A DNA stretch of 38,226 nucleotides from Chromatiales bacterium (GCA_027076325.1 JALTJZ010000021.1:31075-69300); one strand, 5' to 3'; positions 18,743-28,110 are shown, counted from the stretch's first letter. Made by a program: numbers and translations. The notes: generated by a model from the sequence alone, not told the origin.

Positions 18743-19153
18743 ATGGTTGATAATGAAGAAACAGAAAATGTAGATGCTTCAGTCTGCCGGGTGGGTGGGA
18801 CGCTGAAAAGCAAACGTAAAGAGCTAAATATGACACAGGATGAAGTTGCATCAAAATTAAATCTGGATGTGAGCTATATTGTTGCTATTGAAGATGATGA
18901 TTTTTCAAAAATATCCAGTATGTCGTATGTTAATGGTTATATTCGCAGTTATGCACGGTTGCTAAAAATACCTGAACAGCAAATTATAGAAATGTGCCAG
19001 CAGAAGGACGATAAAGAATCGAATCTGCTGCCAAATTATATGGATCAACGCCAGCCATTATCCGATTCTTCTCGCCAGAATATACACTGGTTAATATTAC
19101 TTATTATTGTAACGGGCTTGCTGTTAGCAAGCTGGTGGTTTATTCGTCAGTAA
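18743..19153 (+). CDS. rodZ: short RodZ-like membrane-anchored HTH protein
   Basis: RodZ links MreB to the cell-wall elongation complex. This protein has the N-terminal Xre/Cro-type helix-turn-helix (about residues 18-85: LKSKRKELNMTQDEVASKLN...SYVNGYIRSYARLLKIPEQQI), a short polar linker, and one membrane helix (115-134, HWLILLIIVTGLLLASWWF). It then stops at residue 136. Full-length RodZ is roughly 300 residues or more, with a periplasmic C-terminal domain absent here. The next 47 nt before hisS hold no continuation in another frame that resembles that domain, so this is a clean short form and not an obvious frameshift. MreB-binding HTH and membrane anchor appear intact. ispG, often next, is missing. 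Confidence 0.88.
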   Translation: MVDNEETENVDASVCRVGGTLKSKRKELNMTQDEVASKLNLDVSYIVAIEDDDFSKISSMSYVNGYIRSYARLLKIPEQQIIEMCQQKDDKESNLLPNYMDQRQPLSDSSRQNIHWLILLIIVTGLLLASWWFIRQ

Positions 19154-19200
19154 ACAGAGCGATAAATCCAGATTAAACTATTGTTGTTGAGATTTGAATT

Positions 19201-20478
19201 GTGTCAAAAATATTGCAAGCGATTAGAGGAATGAATGATATATTGCCAGAAAATATTGCAACCTGGCAATTTATAGAAACCTCTTTCAGAAAATTAATGA
19301 ATCAATATGCATACGCCGAGATTCGTATGCCGATTGTTGAAAAAACAGAGTTATTTAAACGCTCAATCGGTGAAGTAACCGATATTGTTGAGAAAGAAAT
19401 GTACACCTTCGATGACCGCAATGGTGACAGCTTAACCTTGCGCCCTGAAGGTACTGCATGTTGTGTACGCGCCTGCTTACAGAACGGGCTGTTGTATAAT
19501 CAGCAACAACGGCTATGGTACATGGGTCCGATGTTCCGCCATGAAAGGCCGCAAAAAGGCCGTTATCGTCAGTTTCAGCAAATGGGTGTGGAAACCTTTG
19601 GCATGAGTGGGCCGGATATTGATGTCGAACTGATTGCCATGATTGCACGCTTCTGGAGAATGATTGGTATTGAAAATGATGTGCGCCTGGAAATTAATTC
19701 ACTTGGTACCAGTGCATCGCGCAAAGCCTATAAAAGTTTACTGGTTGAATATTTAACACAGCACAAAGATAAACTGGATGATGATAGCTTGAGGCGTCTG
19801 GAGACGAATCCATTAAGGGTTTTGGATAGCAAAAATCCCGCGTTAAAAGAGATAATAGCGAATGCACCTAAATTACTGGATCATCTTGATATTGAATCTG
19901 AGCAATACTTTAAAAATCTTTGTGCACAACTGGATACATTGAATATTCAATATATTATTAACACTTCACTGGTGCGGGGACTGGACTATTACTCACAGAC
20001 AGTGTTTGAATGGGTAACCGATACCTTAGGTGCACAAGGCACGGTATGTGCAGGCGGGCGCTATGATGGTCTTGTTGAGCAATTAGGTGGCAAGGCAACC
20101 ACTGCGATTGGTTTTGCGATGGGTGTTGAACGACTGGTTTCGATGGTTGAACAATCGGTTAACACTATCCGTGCCAATACGCCGGCTATTTATGTCATTG
20201 TTGTTGGTGAAAAAGCACAGCAAACCGTGTTTCCGCTGATTGAGGCCGTTCGTGATGTACAACCGGCTATTTCAATTTTAGTCAATTGTGATGGCGGCAG
20301 TTTTAAAAGCCAGATGAAGCGTGCGGATAAGAGTGGAGCTGCTTATGCTTTTATTATGGGGGAGGATGAGGTGGCAGAGAACAAGGTGTGTATTAAAAAT
20401 TTAAGAGAAAATGTAGCACAGCAGAAAATGACTAAAGAAGAATTAATTAAATTTATAGAAGAAAACTTTAAAAATTAG
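19201..20478 (+). CDS. hisS: histidyl-tRNA synthetase
   Basis: HisRS charges tRNA-His and is a class II synthetase. The 425-residue protein begins at GTG 19201 ([16 protein letters not shown]). It shows motif 1 ([21 protein letters not shown]), RPEGTA, motif 2 ([21 protein letters not shown]), the HisA motif [15 protein letters not shown], motif 3 ([12 protein letters not shown]), and the C-terminal anticodon-binding domain. All are complete. The ribosome site is weak. It follows the short rodZ by 47 nt and precedes yfgM by 14 nt. Confidence 0.98.
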   Translation: MSKILQAIRGMNDILPENIATWQFIETSFRKLMNQYAYAEIRMPIVEKTELFKRSIGEVTDIVEKEMYTFDDRNGDSLTLRPEGTACCVRACLQNGLLYNQQQRLWYMGPMFRHERPQKGRYRQFQQMGVETFGMSGPDIDVELIAMIARFWRMIGIENDVRLEINSLGTSASRKAYKSLLVEYLTQHKDKLDDDSLRRLETNPLRVLDSKNPALKEIIANAPKLLDHLDIESEQYFKNLCAQLDTLNIQYIINTSLVRGLDYYSQTVFEWVTDTLGAQGTVCAGGRYDGLVEQLGGKATTAIGFAMGVERLVSMVEQSVNTIRANTPAIYVIVVGEKAQQTVFPLIEAVRDVQPAISILVNCDGGSFKSQMKRADKSGAAYAFIMGEDEVAENKVCIKNLRENVAQQKMTKEELIKFIEENFKN

Positions 20479-20492
20479 AGTGAAAAATTGTT

Positions 20493-21155
20493 ATGAGTGA
20501 AGAATATCGTACAGAAGAAGAGCAAATTGAAGCAATAAAAAGCTGGTGGAAGGAAAATGGTAAGTCCATCCTTTTAGGTCTTGTTTTAGGTATAGGCGGC
20601 ATTGGTGGTTATCGCTACTGGCAGAGTAATACTGAAGAGCAAGCTAAAATTGCATCAATGCAGTTTGAAGAAGTGCTTAGTTTACCTGCGAAAGATAAGG
20701 ATAAACTTATTGCCAAGGTAAAAGACATTGAATCACAGTACGCCGGTAAGAGTTATGCAGATTTGTCAGCTTTTGTTGCTGTAAAAAAGTTAGTTGAAGA
20801 TAAAGATTACCCGAAAGCAAAGGAACAGTTGGAATGGATTATTGCAAACAGTAATCAGGAAAGCTTTATCCATATAGCAAGAATAAGGTTGGTAAAAGTG
20901 TTATTGCAAATGAATAAGGCAGATGCTGCACTTGCATTGATTAAAGACATTAAATCACCTGCTTTTGATTCAACATATGCCGAATTACGTGGTGATGTTT
21001 ATGCAGCACTAAAAGAATTTACAAATGCGAAAGCTGAGTATCAGCTTGCTTTGTCAAAGTTACGCCCCGGTGATCGTCGACGGTCGATGATTGAAATGAA
21101 GTCAAACAATCTTCCAGCTTCTGATATGCCTTTGGCAAGTATCACGAAGGAGTAG
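20493..21155 (+). CDS. yfgM: YfgM-family membrane-anchored TPR ancillary translocon protein
   Basis: YfgM is an inner-membrane protein reported to interact with PpiD and the SecYEG translocon. The 220-residue protein starts with an acidic cytoplasmic segment (EEYRTEEEQIEAIKSWWKENGK), one membrane helix (about 23-42, rich in Gly: LLGLVLGIGGIGGY), then a periplasmic TPR-like helical domain (about 50-205). The DUF2133/YfgM signature EEQIEAIKSWWKENG is clear. It is 5 nt before bamB, and this pair is conserved widely. Confidence 0.94.
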   Translation: MSEEYRTEEEQIEAIKSWWKENGKSILLGLVLGIGGIGGYRYWQSNTEEQAKIASMQFEEVLSLPAKDKDKLIAKVKDIESQYAGKSYADLSAFVAVKKLVEDKDYPKAKEQLEWIIANSNQESFIHIARIRLVKVLLQMNKADAALALIKDIKSPAFDSTYAELRGDVYAALKEFTNAKAEYQLALSKLRPGDRRRSMIEMKSNNLPASDMPLASITKE

Positions 21156-21160
21156 TTTTA

Positions 21161-22360
21161 ATGTATCGTTATTTATTCCTGGTTCCATTAATTGTGGTGA
21201 GTGTTGTTTTGTCAGCATGTACTTCATCACCTTCACCTGTATTACCTCCTGTCAAATTGACGCCATTTAAAAAAGAGTTAATTGTTACTGATGACTGGTA
21301 TCGCCAAATTGGTGAGGGGGTGAGTGATCGTTACTATTTGCTGTCACCACTTATCTATAATAATAATCTTTACACAATTGATTATAAGGGGCTTTTATCT
21401 GTTACCAATACAGCGACGGGTGATGTTTTGTGGGAGAAACGACTACAGCTCCCAGTTTCTGCCGGTTTAAGTAAAATTGATAATAAGCTTTTTTTGGCAA
21501 CCAGTGAAGGTGCTGTGATTGCACTGGATATTAAAACCGGTGCTGAATTATGGCAAACAACGGTAACAAGTGAAGTCTTTGCAAAACCGATTAAAGCAGG
21601 CAATTACGTTATTGTTAAATCTGTTGATGGCAAGATTGTTGCACTTGATCTTGAAACAGGGCAGGAAAAATGGGTCTATGATCGTGCTGTGCCAGCATTA
21701 ACCCTGCGAGGTAACAGTACACCGGTTGTTTATGAGGGTACAATTATTAGCGGGCTGGATAATGGCAAACTAGTCGGTTTATCAGTTGAGACCGGGCAAG
21801 TTATCTGGAATTTAACCGTTGCTATTTCGACTGGTCGAACTGAAATTGAACGTATGATTGATATTGATGCCGACCCGGTTATTTTTGATGAGAATTTATA
21901 TGTTGTTGCTTATCAGGGACGTATTGCAAATATCCATATTCCTTCGGGGCAATTAATCTGGACCCGTGATTTCTCGGCATATAGCGGTATCGCAGTTGAT
22001 CAAAATCGACTTTATATTTCGGATAGTGAAGGTTATGTCTGGGCGCTAGACAGAAAAACGGGTGCAACCGTCTGGAAACAGAATAAACTTCTTCGTCGTG
22101 CTTTAACCAAACCTGTTTTATACAAGAACTCGGTGATGGTTGCCGATTTTAATGGTTTTGTGCATTGGTTGGATAATGAAGATGGTCATTTAAAAGCACG
22201 TTTTCGTTTGGGGGGGGATGACTCTTATGTTGAAAATGAATATGACTTTATTTTCACTAAATCGAATGGCATTTTAACGGCACCACTGGTATATCAGGAT
22301 AAGGTCTTTATTTTTGATCGCCATGGAAATATTTCCAGCCTTGATATACGCGCCAACTAG
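21161..22360 (+). CDS. bamB: outer-membrane assembly lipoprotein BamB
   Basis: BamB is a beta-propeller lipoprotein of the BAM complex that inserts beta-barrel proteins in the outer membrane. The signal peptide ends in lipobox LSAC with C20. Repeated PQQ-like blades follow (GDVLWEKRL, GAELWQTTV, GQEKWVYDR, GQVIWNLTV, GQLIWTRDF, GATVWKQNK), consistent with an eight-bladed propeller. Length 399 is normal. Operon position between yfgM and der is standard. Confidence 0.97.
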   Translation: MYRYLFLVPLIVVSVVLSACTSSPSPVLPPVKLTPFKKELIVTDDWYRQIGEGVSDRYYLLSPLIYNNNLYTIDYKGLLSVTNTATGDVLWEKRLQLPVSAGLSKIDNKLFLATSEGAVIALDIKTGAELWQTTVTSEVFAKPIKAGNYVIVKSVDGKIVALDLETGQEKWVYDRAVPALTLRGNSTPVVYEGTIISGLDNGKLVGLSVETGQVIWNLTVAISTGRTEIERMIDIDADPVIFDENLYVVAYQGRIANIHIPSGQLIWTRDFSAYSGIAVDQNRLYISDSEGYVWALDRKTGATVWKQNKLLRRALTKPVLYKNSVMVADFNGFVHWLDNEDGHLKARFRLGGDDSYVENEYDFIFTKSNGILTAPLVYQDKVFIFDRHGNISSLDIRAN

Positions 22361-22380
22361 ATCACAGATGGCTAATTGAA

Positions 22381-23769
22381 ATGAAACCTGTTCTTGTTCT
22401 GGTTGGGCGTCCTAATGTGGGCAAATCAACCTTGTTCAATCGCTTAACAAAGTCTCGTGATGCACTGGTTGCGGATCAGCCGGGTTTAACGCGTGACCGA
22501 CAATATGGTGAAGGGCTGGTAGGCTCTTTGCCATACATTATTGTCGATACAGGTGGTCTAAGTAGTGAAGGCGAGGGCATTGATGCGTTAATGGCTCAGC
22601 AATCCTGGGAAGCAACGCTGGAAGCAGATGAAATTCTATTTCTTGTTGATGCAACAGCAGGTATGACACCCCAGGACGAAGAAATTGCCAGACGCTTACG
22701 TAATACCGAGAAAAAAATATCCGTTGTAGTCAATAAAATTGATGGACGTGATCCTGCTATTGTTAGTGCCGAGTTTTATGCACTGGGTTTTGAACATCTT
22801 TATACTATTTCATCCAGCCACGGTCGTGGCGTTGAAAAGATGATGCACCGTGTTCTTGATGCGTATCAGTTTAATGATATTGACGAGGCCGATGATGAAG
22901 ACAAAGGCATCAAGGTGGCTATTATTGGTCGCCCGAATGTTGGCAAGTCTACATTAGTTAATCGTATACTTGGTGAACAGCGGGTTGTGAGCTTTGATTT
23001 ACCCGGCACCACGCGCGACAGTATTTATCTGCCTTTTGAACGTGATGGTCAACGCTATACTTTAATAGATACGGCCGGTGTTCGCCGTCGTAGTCGGGTT
23101 AAAGAAGTTATTGAAAAATTCAGTGTCATCAAAACATTAAAAGCCATTGAAGATGCACACGTGGTTGTGATGTTGCTGGATGCCCATGAAGGGATCACCG
23201 AACAAGATGCCAGTATTCTTGGGTTTGTGCTGGATGCTGGCCGTGGGCTTGTTTTAGCCATTAATAAATGGGATGGGCTGGATCAGGATGACAAAACAAC
23301 GATTCAACGTGAACTGGATTTAAAGCTCCCGTTTATCACCTTTGCAAAATTACACCGTATTTCAGCATTATATGGAACGGGCGTGGGCGAGTTGTATGCA
23401 TCAATTAATCAGTCCTATCAGTCAGCAATACAACATTTTTCAACACCGCTGTTAACCCGGTTATTAACCAATATTGTGGAAGCACACCCGCCACCACTGG
23501 TGCGAGGGCGGCGTATTAAACTCCGTTATGCTCATCAGGGTGGGCAGAATCCACCCCTTATTATCATTCACGGTAACCAGACCAGTGATGTGCCACTTCA
23601 ATATAAGCGCTATCTTATTAATGCCTTTAGCAAAAAACTGAAACTGGTTGGAACACCTTTGCAGATTGTATTTCGTACTGGTGATAACCCTTACAAAAAT
23701 AAGAAAAACACACTGACCAAGCATCAAATCGATAAAAAGCGTCGCCTGATGAAGCATGTGAAACGGTAA
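22381..23769 (+). CDS. der: ribosome biogenesis GTPase Der (EngA)
   Basis: Der is a tandem-G-domain GTPase required for 50S subunit maturation. The first G domain (about 4-165) has GRPNVGKSTLFN, DTGG and NKID; the second (about 177-350) has GRPNVGKSTLVN, DTAG and NKWD. A KH-like C-terminal domain (about 355-440) and a basic tail (KKRRLMKHVKR) follow. Length 462 and all GTP-binding motifs are intact. It is the last gene of the rlmN-to-der run and is followed by a terminator-like hairpin. Confidence 0.98.
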   Translation: MKPVLVLVGRPNVGKSTLFNRLTKSRDALVADQPGLTRDRQYGEGLVGSLPYIIVDTGGLSSEGEGIDALMAQQSWEATLEADEILFLVDATAGMTPQDEEIARRLRNTEKKISVVVNKIDGRDPAIVSAEFYALGFEHLYTISSSHGRGVEKMMHRVLDAYQFNDIDEADDEDKGIKVAIIGRPNVGKSTLVNRILGEQRVVSFDLPGTTRDSIYLPFERDGQRYTLIDTAGVRRRSRVKEVIEKFSVIKTLKAIEDAHVVVMLLDAHEGITEQDASILGFVLDAGRGLVLAINKWDGLDQDDKTTIQRELDLKLPFITFAKLHRISALYGTGVGELYASINQSYQSAIQHFSTPLLTRLLTNIVEAHPPPLVRGRRIKLRYAHQGGQNPPLIIIHGNQTSDVPLQYKRYLINAFSKKLKLVGTPLQIVFRTGDNPYKNKKNTLTKHQIDKKRRLMKHVKR

Positions 23770-23811
23770 TACGGTTTCTTTAACGCACCAAAATAATTCA
23801 TTTGACCTGGC

Positions 23812-23838
23812 GCAAGCCCCAGCTTGCTATTCTATTTT
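23812..23838 (+). terminator. probable terminator after der
   Basis: GCAAGC (23812-23817) and GCTTGC (23822-23827) make a perfect 6-bp stem around CCCA, followed by TATTCTATTTT. The interrupted T-tract makes it moderate in strength. A second small hairpin (TGCAC/GTGCA) lies at 23855-23870. Confidence 0.5.
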
Positions 23839-23911
23839 AAGTGTCTACTATTAATGCACTAGCAGGTGCAGTCTTTATGATAACAATGATATTTTGGTGT
23901 GAGGACAATTT

Positions 23912-25687
23912 ATGGATGAACAAGCGGCTATTGGGCCAGAGCTGCCTGCTGATGTGGTCAAGGATGAGAGCGAGGCTTTAGCTTCCCCTTCTGAGTTAGA
24001 TGTATCCAGCATATTAAATAAAAGTCAGTATATACCGGGTATATTGTCTGCATTAGACAGTATCCAGGATGCTGTTATTATTTGCAGTCTTTGCCGCCAG
24101 ATAACCTATCTTAACAATAAAGCAGAACAATTATTAAAGATCAAAAAGGAAAATATTCTTGGTAAAGATTTTGATCATGCAGTTACTATTTACAATGAAC
24201 TCAATATGCCATGCTATCTAAGCCCGATACAAGTTTGTCTTAATGAAAAAAGAGTTATAAAGCAACAGGCAGAAGCAAAGCTGCTAAAATCAGATGGTAG
24301 TCAGATAGTGGTTAACTATGTGGTAACGCCGGTTTTTGAAGACAGCACACTTAAATCAGTTGTTCTTGTTTTACAGGATAAAACCAATGACCATATTGCA
24401 CGCCGCCAGCTTGAGTATATTGTTCAACACGATCCTTTAACCAATTTATATAACCGAAACTATTTCGAAAACCAGCTTAACCATGCCGTGAGCATCTCAA
24501 AACGTGGTATGCATACGCATGCAATGTTATATATTGACATTAACCAGTTTAAAGTAATTAATGACACAGCCGGACATACAGTGGGTGATGAATTGCTTTG
24601 TGAAGTCTCCGCTATATTGCAACAAAGGATTAGGGAATGTGACCTTCTGGCAAGGCTGGGTAGTGATGAATTTGGTATTTTGTTAAATGATGTTGATTCG
24701 CTCGGTGCGGTTCATATGGCTGACGACTTAATAAATGGTATGTCATCTCTCACTTTTATACGTGGAGGGAATTACTACGACATTAATATCAGTATAGGAA
24801 TAACCCTGATTGATAACCAGGCTTGCAATACAGAATGTGTATTACGCCAGGCCGATATTGCCTGTACGGTGGCCAAACAACATGGCCACAATGGTTGCCA
24901 TTTGTATTCTGATCTGGATGATGATGATATTCTGGTACGTGATGAGTTACATCTGGTTAATGAATTGCAAACGATTATTTCAGAAGATCGGTTTAAAATG
25001 TTTTTTCAGCCAATTATAGATCCGCGTTCAGGTCAGGTTTTGTTACATGAAACCTTGTTGCGAATTGTCGATGAAGATAATAGCATCCGTCCTTCTTCTT
25101 CTTTTATTGAAACAGCTGAACGTTTTTCAATGATGCACAAAATAGACCAGCGTGTTATTAAAGCAACCTTAAATAACATAAAACACTTATCAAACCAGTA
25201 TGGCAATGTGAGCATATCAATGAATTTGTCAGCGGTTTCGATAGGCAATCATGATTTACTAATTGATATTAAACACTTGATTCTTTCATCAGGTGTGAAT
25301 CCTGCACAAATAGTATTTGAAATTACCGAGTCGTCAGCGATGTCCCAGATTGAAAGCGCACGATCTTTTATAAAAGGCCTGAAAGAAATAGGTTGCAAGT
25401 TTGCTTTGGATGATTTTGGCACAGGTTTTAGTTCTTTTGCCCATCTAAAATACTTACCTGTTGACTACCTTAAAATAGACGGTACTTTTGTACGGGATAT
25501 TATTAATGATAAAGTTGATCAGGCGATGGTAAAGTCCATACACCATATTGCAAAATCATTAAAGATCAAGACTATTGCAGAATATGTTGAGAATGAAACA
25601 ACATTAAAATTATTAGCGGCAATGGGAATTGATTACGCGCAAGGCAATCATATTGGCGTGGCGGCAGCAGAACTGAATTTTGGTTAA
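23912..25687 (+). CDS. cytosolic PAS-GGDEF-EAL cyclic-di-GMP protein
   Basis: The 591-residue protein has no membrane span. An N-terminal acidic tail is followed by a PAS domain (about 43-160), a GGDEF domain (about 165-330) and an EAL domain (about 345-590). The active-site loop reads RLGSDEF (residues 248-254), with GSDEF for GGDEF. The EAL motif reads E380-T-L rather than E-A-L, but other metal and catalytic positions seem kept: N438, E472, DDFG (D500, D501), K521, E557 and Q577. Diguanylate cyclase activity may be weak or altered, while phosphodiesterase activity is plausible. RBS GTGAGGA precedes ATG 23912. Its stop overlaps the stop of the opposing 66-residue gene. Confidence 0.93.
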   Translation: MDEQAAIGPELPADVVKDESEALASPSELDVSSILNKSQYIPGILSALDSIQDAVIICSLCRQITYLNNKAEQLLKIKKENILGKDFDHAVTIYNELNMPCYLSPIQVCLNEKRVIKQQAEAKLLKSDGSQIVVNYVVTPVFEDSTLKSVVLVLQDKTNDHIARRQLEYIVQHDPLTNLYNRNYFENQLNHAVSISKRGMHTHAMLYIDINQFKVINDTAGHTVGDELLCEVSAILQQRIRECDLLARLGSDEFGILLNDVDSLGAVHMADDLINGMSSLTFIRGGNYYDINISIGITLIDNQACNTECVLRQADIACTVAKQHGHNGCHLYSDLDDDDILVRDELHLVNELQTIISEDRFKMFFQPIIDPRSGQVLLHETLLRIVDEDNSIRPSSSFIETAERFSMMHKIDQRVIKATLNNIKHLSNQYGNVSISMNLSAVSIGNHDLLIDIKHLILSSGVNPAQIVFEITESSAMSQIESARSFIKGLKEIGCKFALDDFGTGFSSFAHLKYLPVDYLKIDGTFVRDIINDKVDQAMVKSIHHIAKSLKIKTIAEYVENETTLKLLAAMGIDYAQGNHIGVAAAELNFG

Positions 25688-25884
25688 TTTTTTATTTTTT
25701 GTAAGCTCTGCTTCCAGTGTTTATTGGGGGCTTCTTTTGTCAGTAAAATATAGTTCCCTACCTCGTTTTCATACCAGCCATGATCGTGCTGTAAGGGTTC
25801 AACACTATAACCCCACCAGTGGCCATCTTCGTCCTGAGCTATCCAGTTAACCCAGTCAGGGAAAGTGGTCGAAGCTGATAGCAT
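25684..25884 (-). CDS. small Trp-rich conserved-looking protein, 66 residues
   Basis: This small soluble protein has five tryptophans (WVNWIAQDEDGHWWGYSVEPLQ runs from residue 11 to 32; HDHGWYENEVGNY comes next). I have an impression of similar unnamed gammaproteobacterial proteins, but cannot name a family. It starts at ATG 25884, 5 nt after the M23 peptidase stop, so it is likely coupled to that gene in the xseA operon. Its stop (25684-25686) overlaps that of the EAL gene on the other strand. Composition is strongly protein-like, which supports a real gene. No signal peptide. Confidence 0.75.
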   Translation of the reverse strand: MLSASTTFPDWVNWIAQDEDGHWWGYSVEPLQHDHGWYENEVGNYILLTKEAPNKHWKQSLQKIKN

Positions 25885-25889
25885 TTGTG

Positions 25890-26756
25890 TTATTTCTTAG
25901 AGAATAATACAGGTAAAAATAATGTAGGTTCTACTCGTGTATTATTCAGGTTAACACTCCAGTGTAAGTGTGGCCCGGTTACCCGACCAGTCATGCCAAC
26001 TTCACCAATAACATCGCCCTGATTGACCTGTTGTCCGGTTTTTATGTTTATTTTACTTAAGTGGAAATACATGGTTATTAGTCCCTGACCATGGTCGATG
26101 AAAACAGAATTACCATTAAAAAAATAGTTACCTGTATTGGATATGATGCCTGCTGCGGCCGCATGAACGGGGGTGCCTGTTGCCGCCGCAATATCCAGTC
26201 CACTATGTGGCCGTCGTGGTTGCTTGTTAAAAAAACGACGTAGTCCAAACGGGCTGCTAAACGGGCCTTTAACCGGGACAATAAATTCTGTACTTACATT
26301 TGATACATCACGCCATTTTTTAAATACGGTTTTAATTATTTTCTTTTCTTTTATGATTCGCTCAATATCTTTTTTGGTTGGATTGACTTTACGTTTGTTT
26401 TTAATGGTTAAATATTGTGTCTGGTATTTTTTTTGCTTTACATTAAACGGATAGTTCTTTCCACTTGATGTTTTAATAAAATATTCACCTGCTTTTGTGC
26501 TCAGAGGTATACCGACAACAGCGTGCCATACACTGTTTTTTTCTTTTACCATAACACGGTTTTTTCTGAATGTAGCATGTGGTGCGGGTTGGTTGCTGGA
26601 GAGCCCAAGATTAATAATGGCTATTCCGCCAGGTACACTGCTGCTTTTAGGCAGTGAGTCAGCAAGACCATTTGGGCTAAATAAATAAAAAGTAAAAATT
26701 AAACTATAGAATAATTTTGATTTTAAGCTGAATAAAGTATTTTTTTTGTCGGGCAT
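25890..26756 (-). CDS. secreted M23-family (LytM-type) peptidoglycan endopeptidase
   Basis: Predicted zinc metallopeptidase that cleaves peptide cross-links in the cell wall. The 288-residue protein has a Sec signal (about 1-33, ending GLA-DS), then a beta-rich N-terminal domain and a basic linker (KNKRKVNPTKKDIERIIKEKK). The C-terminal M23 domain covers about 155-285. Zinc and catalytic residues are complete: H184 and D188 (HSGLD), H232, and H263/H265 (GPHLHW), so it should be enzymatically active rather than a degenerate activator. Starts at ATG 26756, 4 nt after the xseA stop. The xseA-M23 pairing recurs in some Gammaproteobacteria by my recollection. Confidence 0.93.
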   Translation of the reverse strand: MPDKKNTLFSLKSKLFYSLIFTFYLFSPNGLADSLPKSSSVPGGIAIINLGLSSNQPAPHATFRKNRVMVKEKNSVWHAVVGIPLSTKAGEYFIKTSSGKNYPFNVKQKKYQTQYLTIKNKRKVNPTKKDIERIIKEKKIIKTVFKKWRDVSNVSTEFIVPVKGPFSSPFGLRRFFNKQPRRPHSGLDIAAATGTPVHAAAAGIISNTGNYFFNGNSVFIDHGQGLITMYFHLSKINIKTGQQVNQGDVIGEVGMTGRVTGPHLHWSVNLNNTRVEPTLFLPVLFSKK

Positions 26757-26760
26757 TCGT

Positions 26761-28110
26761 TTAGCCTTTAATCCATTTTTTTGTGACGGTTGATGAGAAT
26801 TTACCTTTTGCTACTGTTGTGACAAGTTCATCACCCGTTTTTATTTGTGCAATGTCTTTAATTATAGCACTGGAATTAACCGGGCTTACATAGGCATAAC
26901 CGCGGTTAAGTGTTGCCAACGGGCTAACAGCTTCGAGTGTTGATGTGTTACGAATAAAGCGCTGTGTCAGTATATCAAGCTGGTGTGTTTGAGCCGCTTT
27001 AAGTTTTTGAAATAACTGTAGTGTTTGCTGTGAGTAAAGGTGAATTTTATACTTCGGATTTTGAGACTGGCAACGAGTCTGCAGGTTTCTTATTTGTAAT
27101 TTTTCTGTGGTGATTTGTGCCTTTATTCTATTTTGTAACCGGTATAACAGTTCATCAAGTCGTTGACTGGTTTCTTCAATATAGTAGCTGGGGTGGACAA
27201 TATTTTTCGCAAGCTGCTCAACATGAGTCTGTTTCTGATTAATAGTAGTTTTTATAAGTTGCAGCAATCTTTTTTGTAAATGGGTACATTGTTGTGACCA
27301 GTGTTTTGTATCCGGGCTAACAAGTTCGGCTGCTGCTGTAGGGGTTGCTGCACGCACATCGGCAACAAAGTCGGCAATGGTAAAATCAATGTCATGGCCA
27401 ATGGCAGATATCAGTGGAATAGTACAATTAAAAATGGCTTGTGCCACCCCTTCATCATTAAAAGACCACAGATCTTCCAGTGAACCACCACCACGGGTTA
27501 ACAATAATACATCACATTCGTTTCTTTTATCGGCAACTCGAATCATTTTTGCAATGTCCACTGCGGCTGTTTTACCCTGAACACTCACCGGATAAATAAC
27601 AATCTCTAATGCTGCAAAGCGACGTTTTAAGGTGGTCAGTACATCATGAATTGCGGCTCCCGTGGGCGAGGTAATCACACCAATTCGTTTAGGGATGTGT
27701 GGCAGTGGTTTTTTTATATTAGCGGCAAAGAGTCCCTGTGCATTGAGTTTGTTTTTTAGCTGTTCAAACTGTTGTCGAAGTGCTCCTTCGCCAGCTTCCT
27801 CAAGGTGCTCGATAACCAGTTGAAACTCGCCACGCGGTTCATAGAGCCCGACTTTGGCACGTGCAATTACCTGCAGGCCGTTGCGTGGCACAAACCGAAG
27901 TAAACGGTTGCGAGTTCTAAACATTGCACACCGAACTTGAGCATGATCATCTTTTAAAGAAAAGTACCAGTGTCCGGAAGCGGGGCAGGCCAGATTGGAT
28001 AATTCACCTTCAAGCCAGATAAGTGGAAAACCGGTTTCAAGAATAGTCCGTACTTCACGGTTTAAACGCGTGACGTTATAGATATCGCGCTGTGGCTGGT
28101 CTAGTTTCAT
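26761..28110 (-). CDS. xseA: exodeoxyribonuclease VII large subunit
   Basis: XseA is the catalytic subunit of exonuclease VII, which degrades single-stranded DNA with XseB (not in the window). The 449-residue protein has an N-terminal OB fold (about 5-105: VTRLNREVRTILETGFPLIWLEGELSNL), the catalytic region with GVITSPTGAAIHDVLTTL, the strictly conserved RGGGSLEDLWSFNDE, and AIGHDIDFTIADFVADVRAATPTAAAE. A long coiled-coil C-terminal part and RGYA near the end complete it. Starts at ATG 28110 and is the first gene of a three-gene minus-strand operon with M23 and the 66-residue protein. Confidence 0.97.
   Translation of the reverse strand: MKLDQPQRDIYNVTRLNREVRTILETGFPLIWLEGELSNLACPASGHWYFSLKDDHAQVRCAMFRTRNRLLRFVPRNGLQVIARAKVGLYEPRGEFQLVIEHLEEAGEGALRQQFEQLKNKLNAQGLFAANIKKPLPHIPKRIGVITSPTGAAIHDVLTTLKRRFAALEIVIYPVSVQGKTAAVDIAKMIRVADKRNECDVLLLTRGGGSLEDLWSFNDEGVAQAIFNCTIPLISAIGHDIDFTIADFVADVRAATPTAAAELVSPDTKHWSQQCTHLQKRLLQLIKTTINQKQTHVEQLAKNIVHPSYYIEETSQRLDELLYRLQNRIKAQITTEKLQIRNLQTRCQSQNPKYKIHLYSQQTLQLFQKLKAAQTHQLDILTQRFIRNTSTLEAVSPLATLNRGYAYVSPVNSSAIIKDIAQIKTGDELVTTVAKGKFSSTVTKKWIKG

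Noticed and set aside
24246-24260. A possible frameshift or break in the PAS-GGDEF-EAL gene
   Set aside because: The frame is continuous with all three domains in normal order and spacing.
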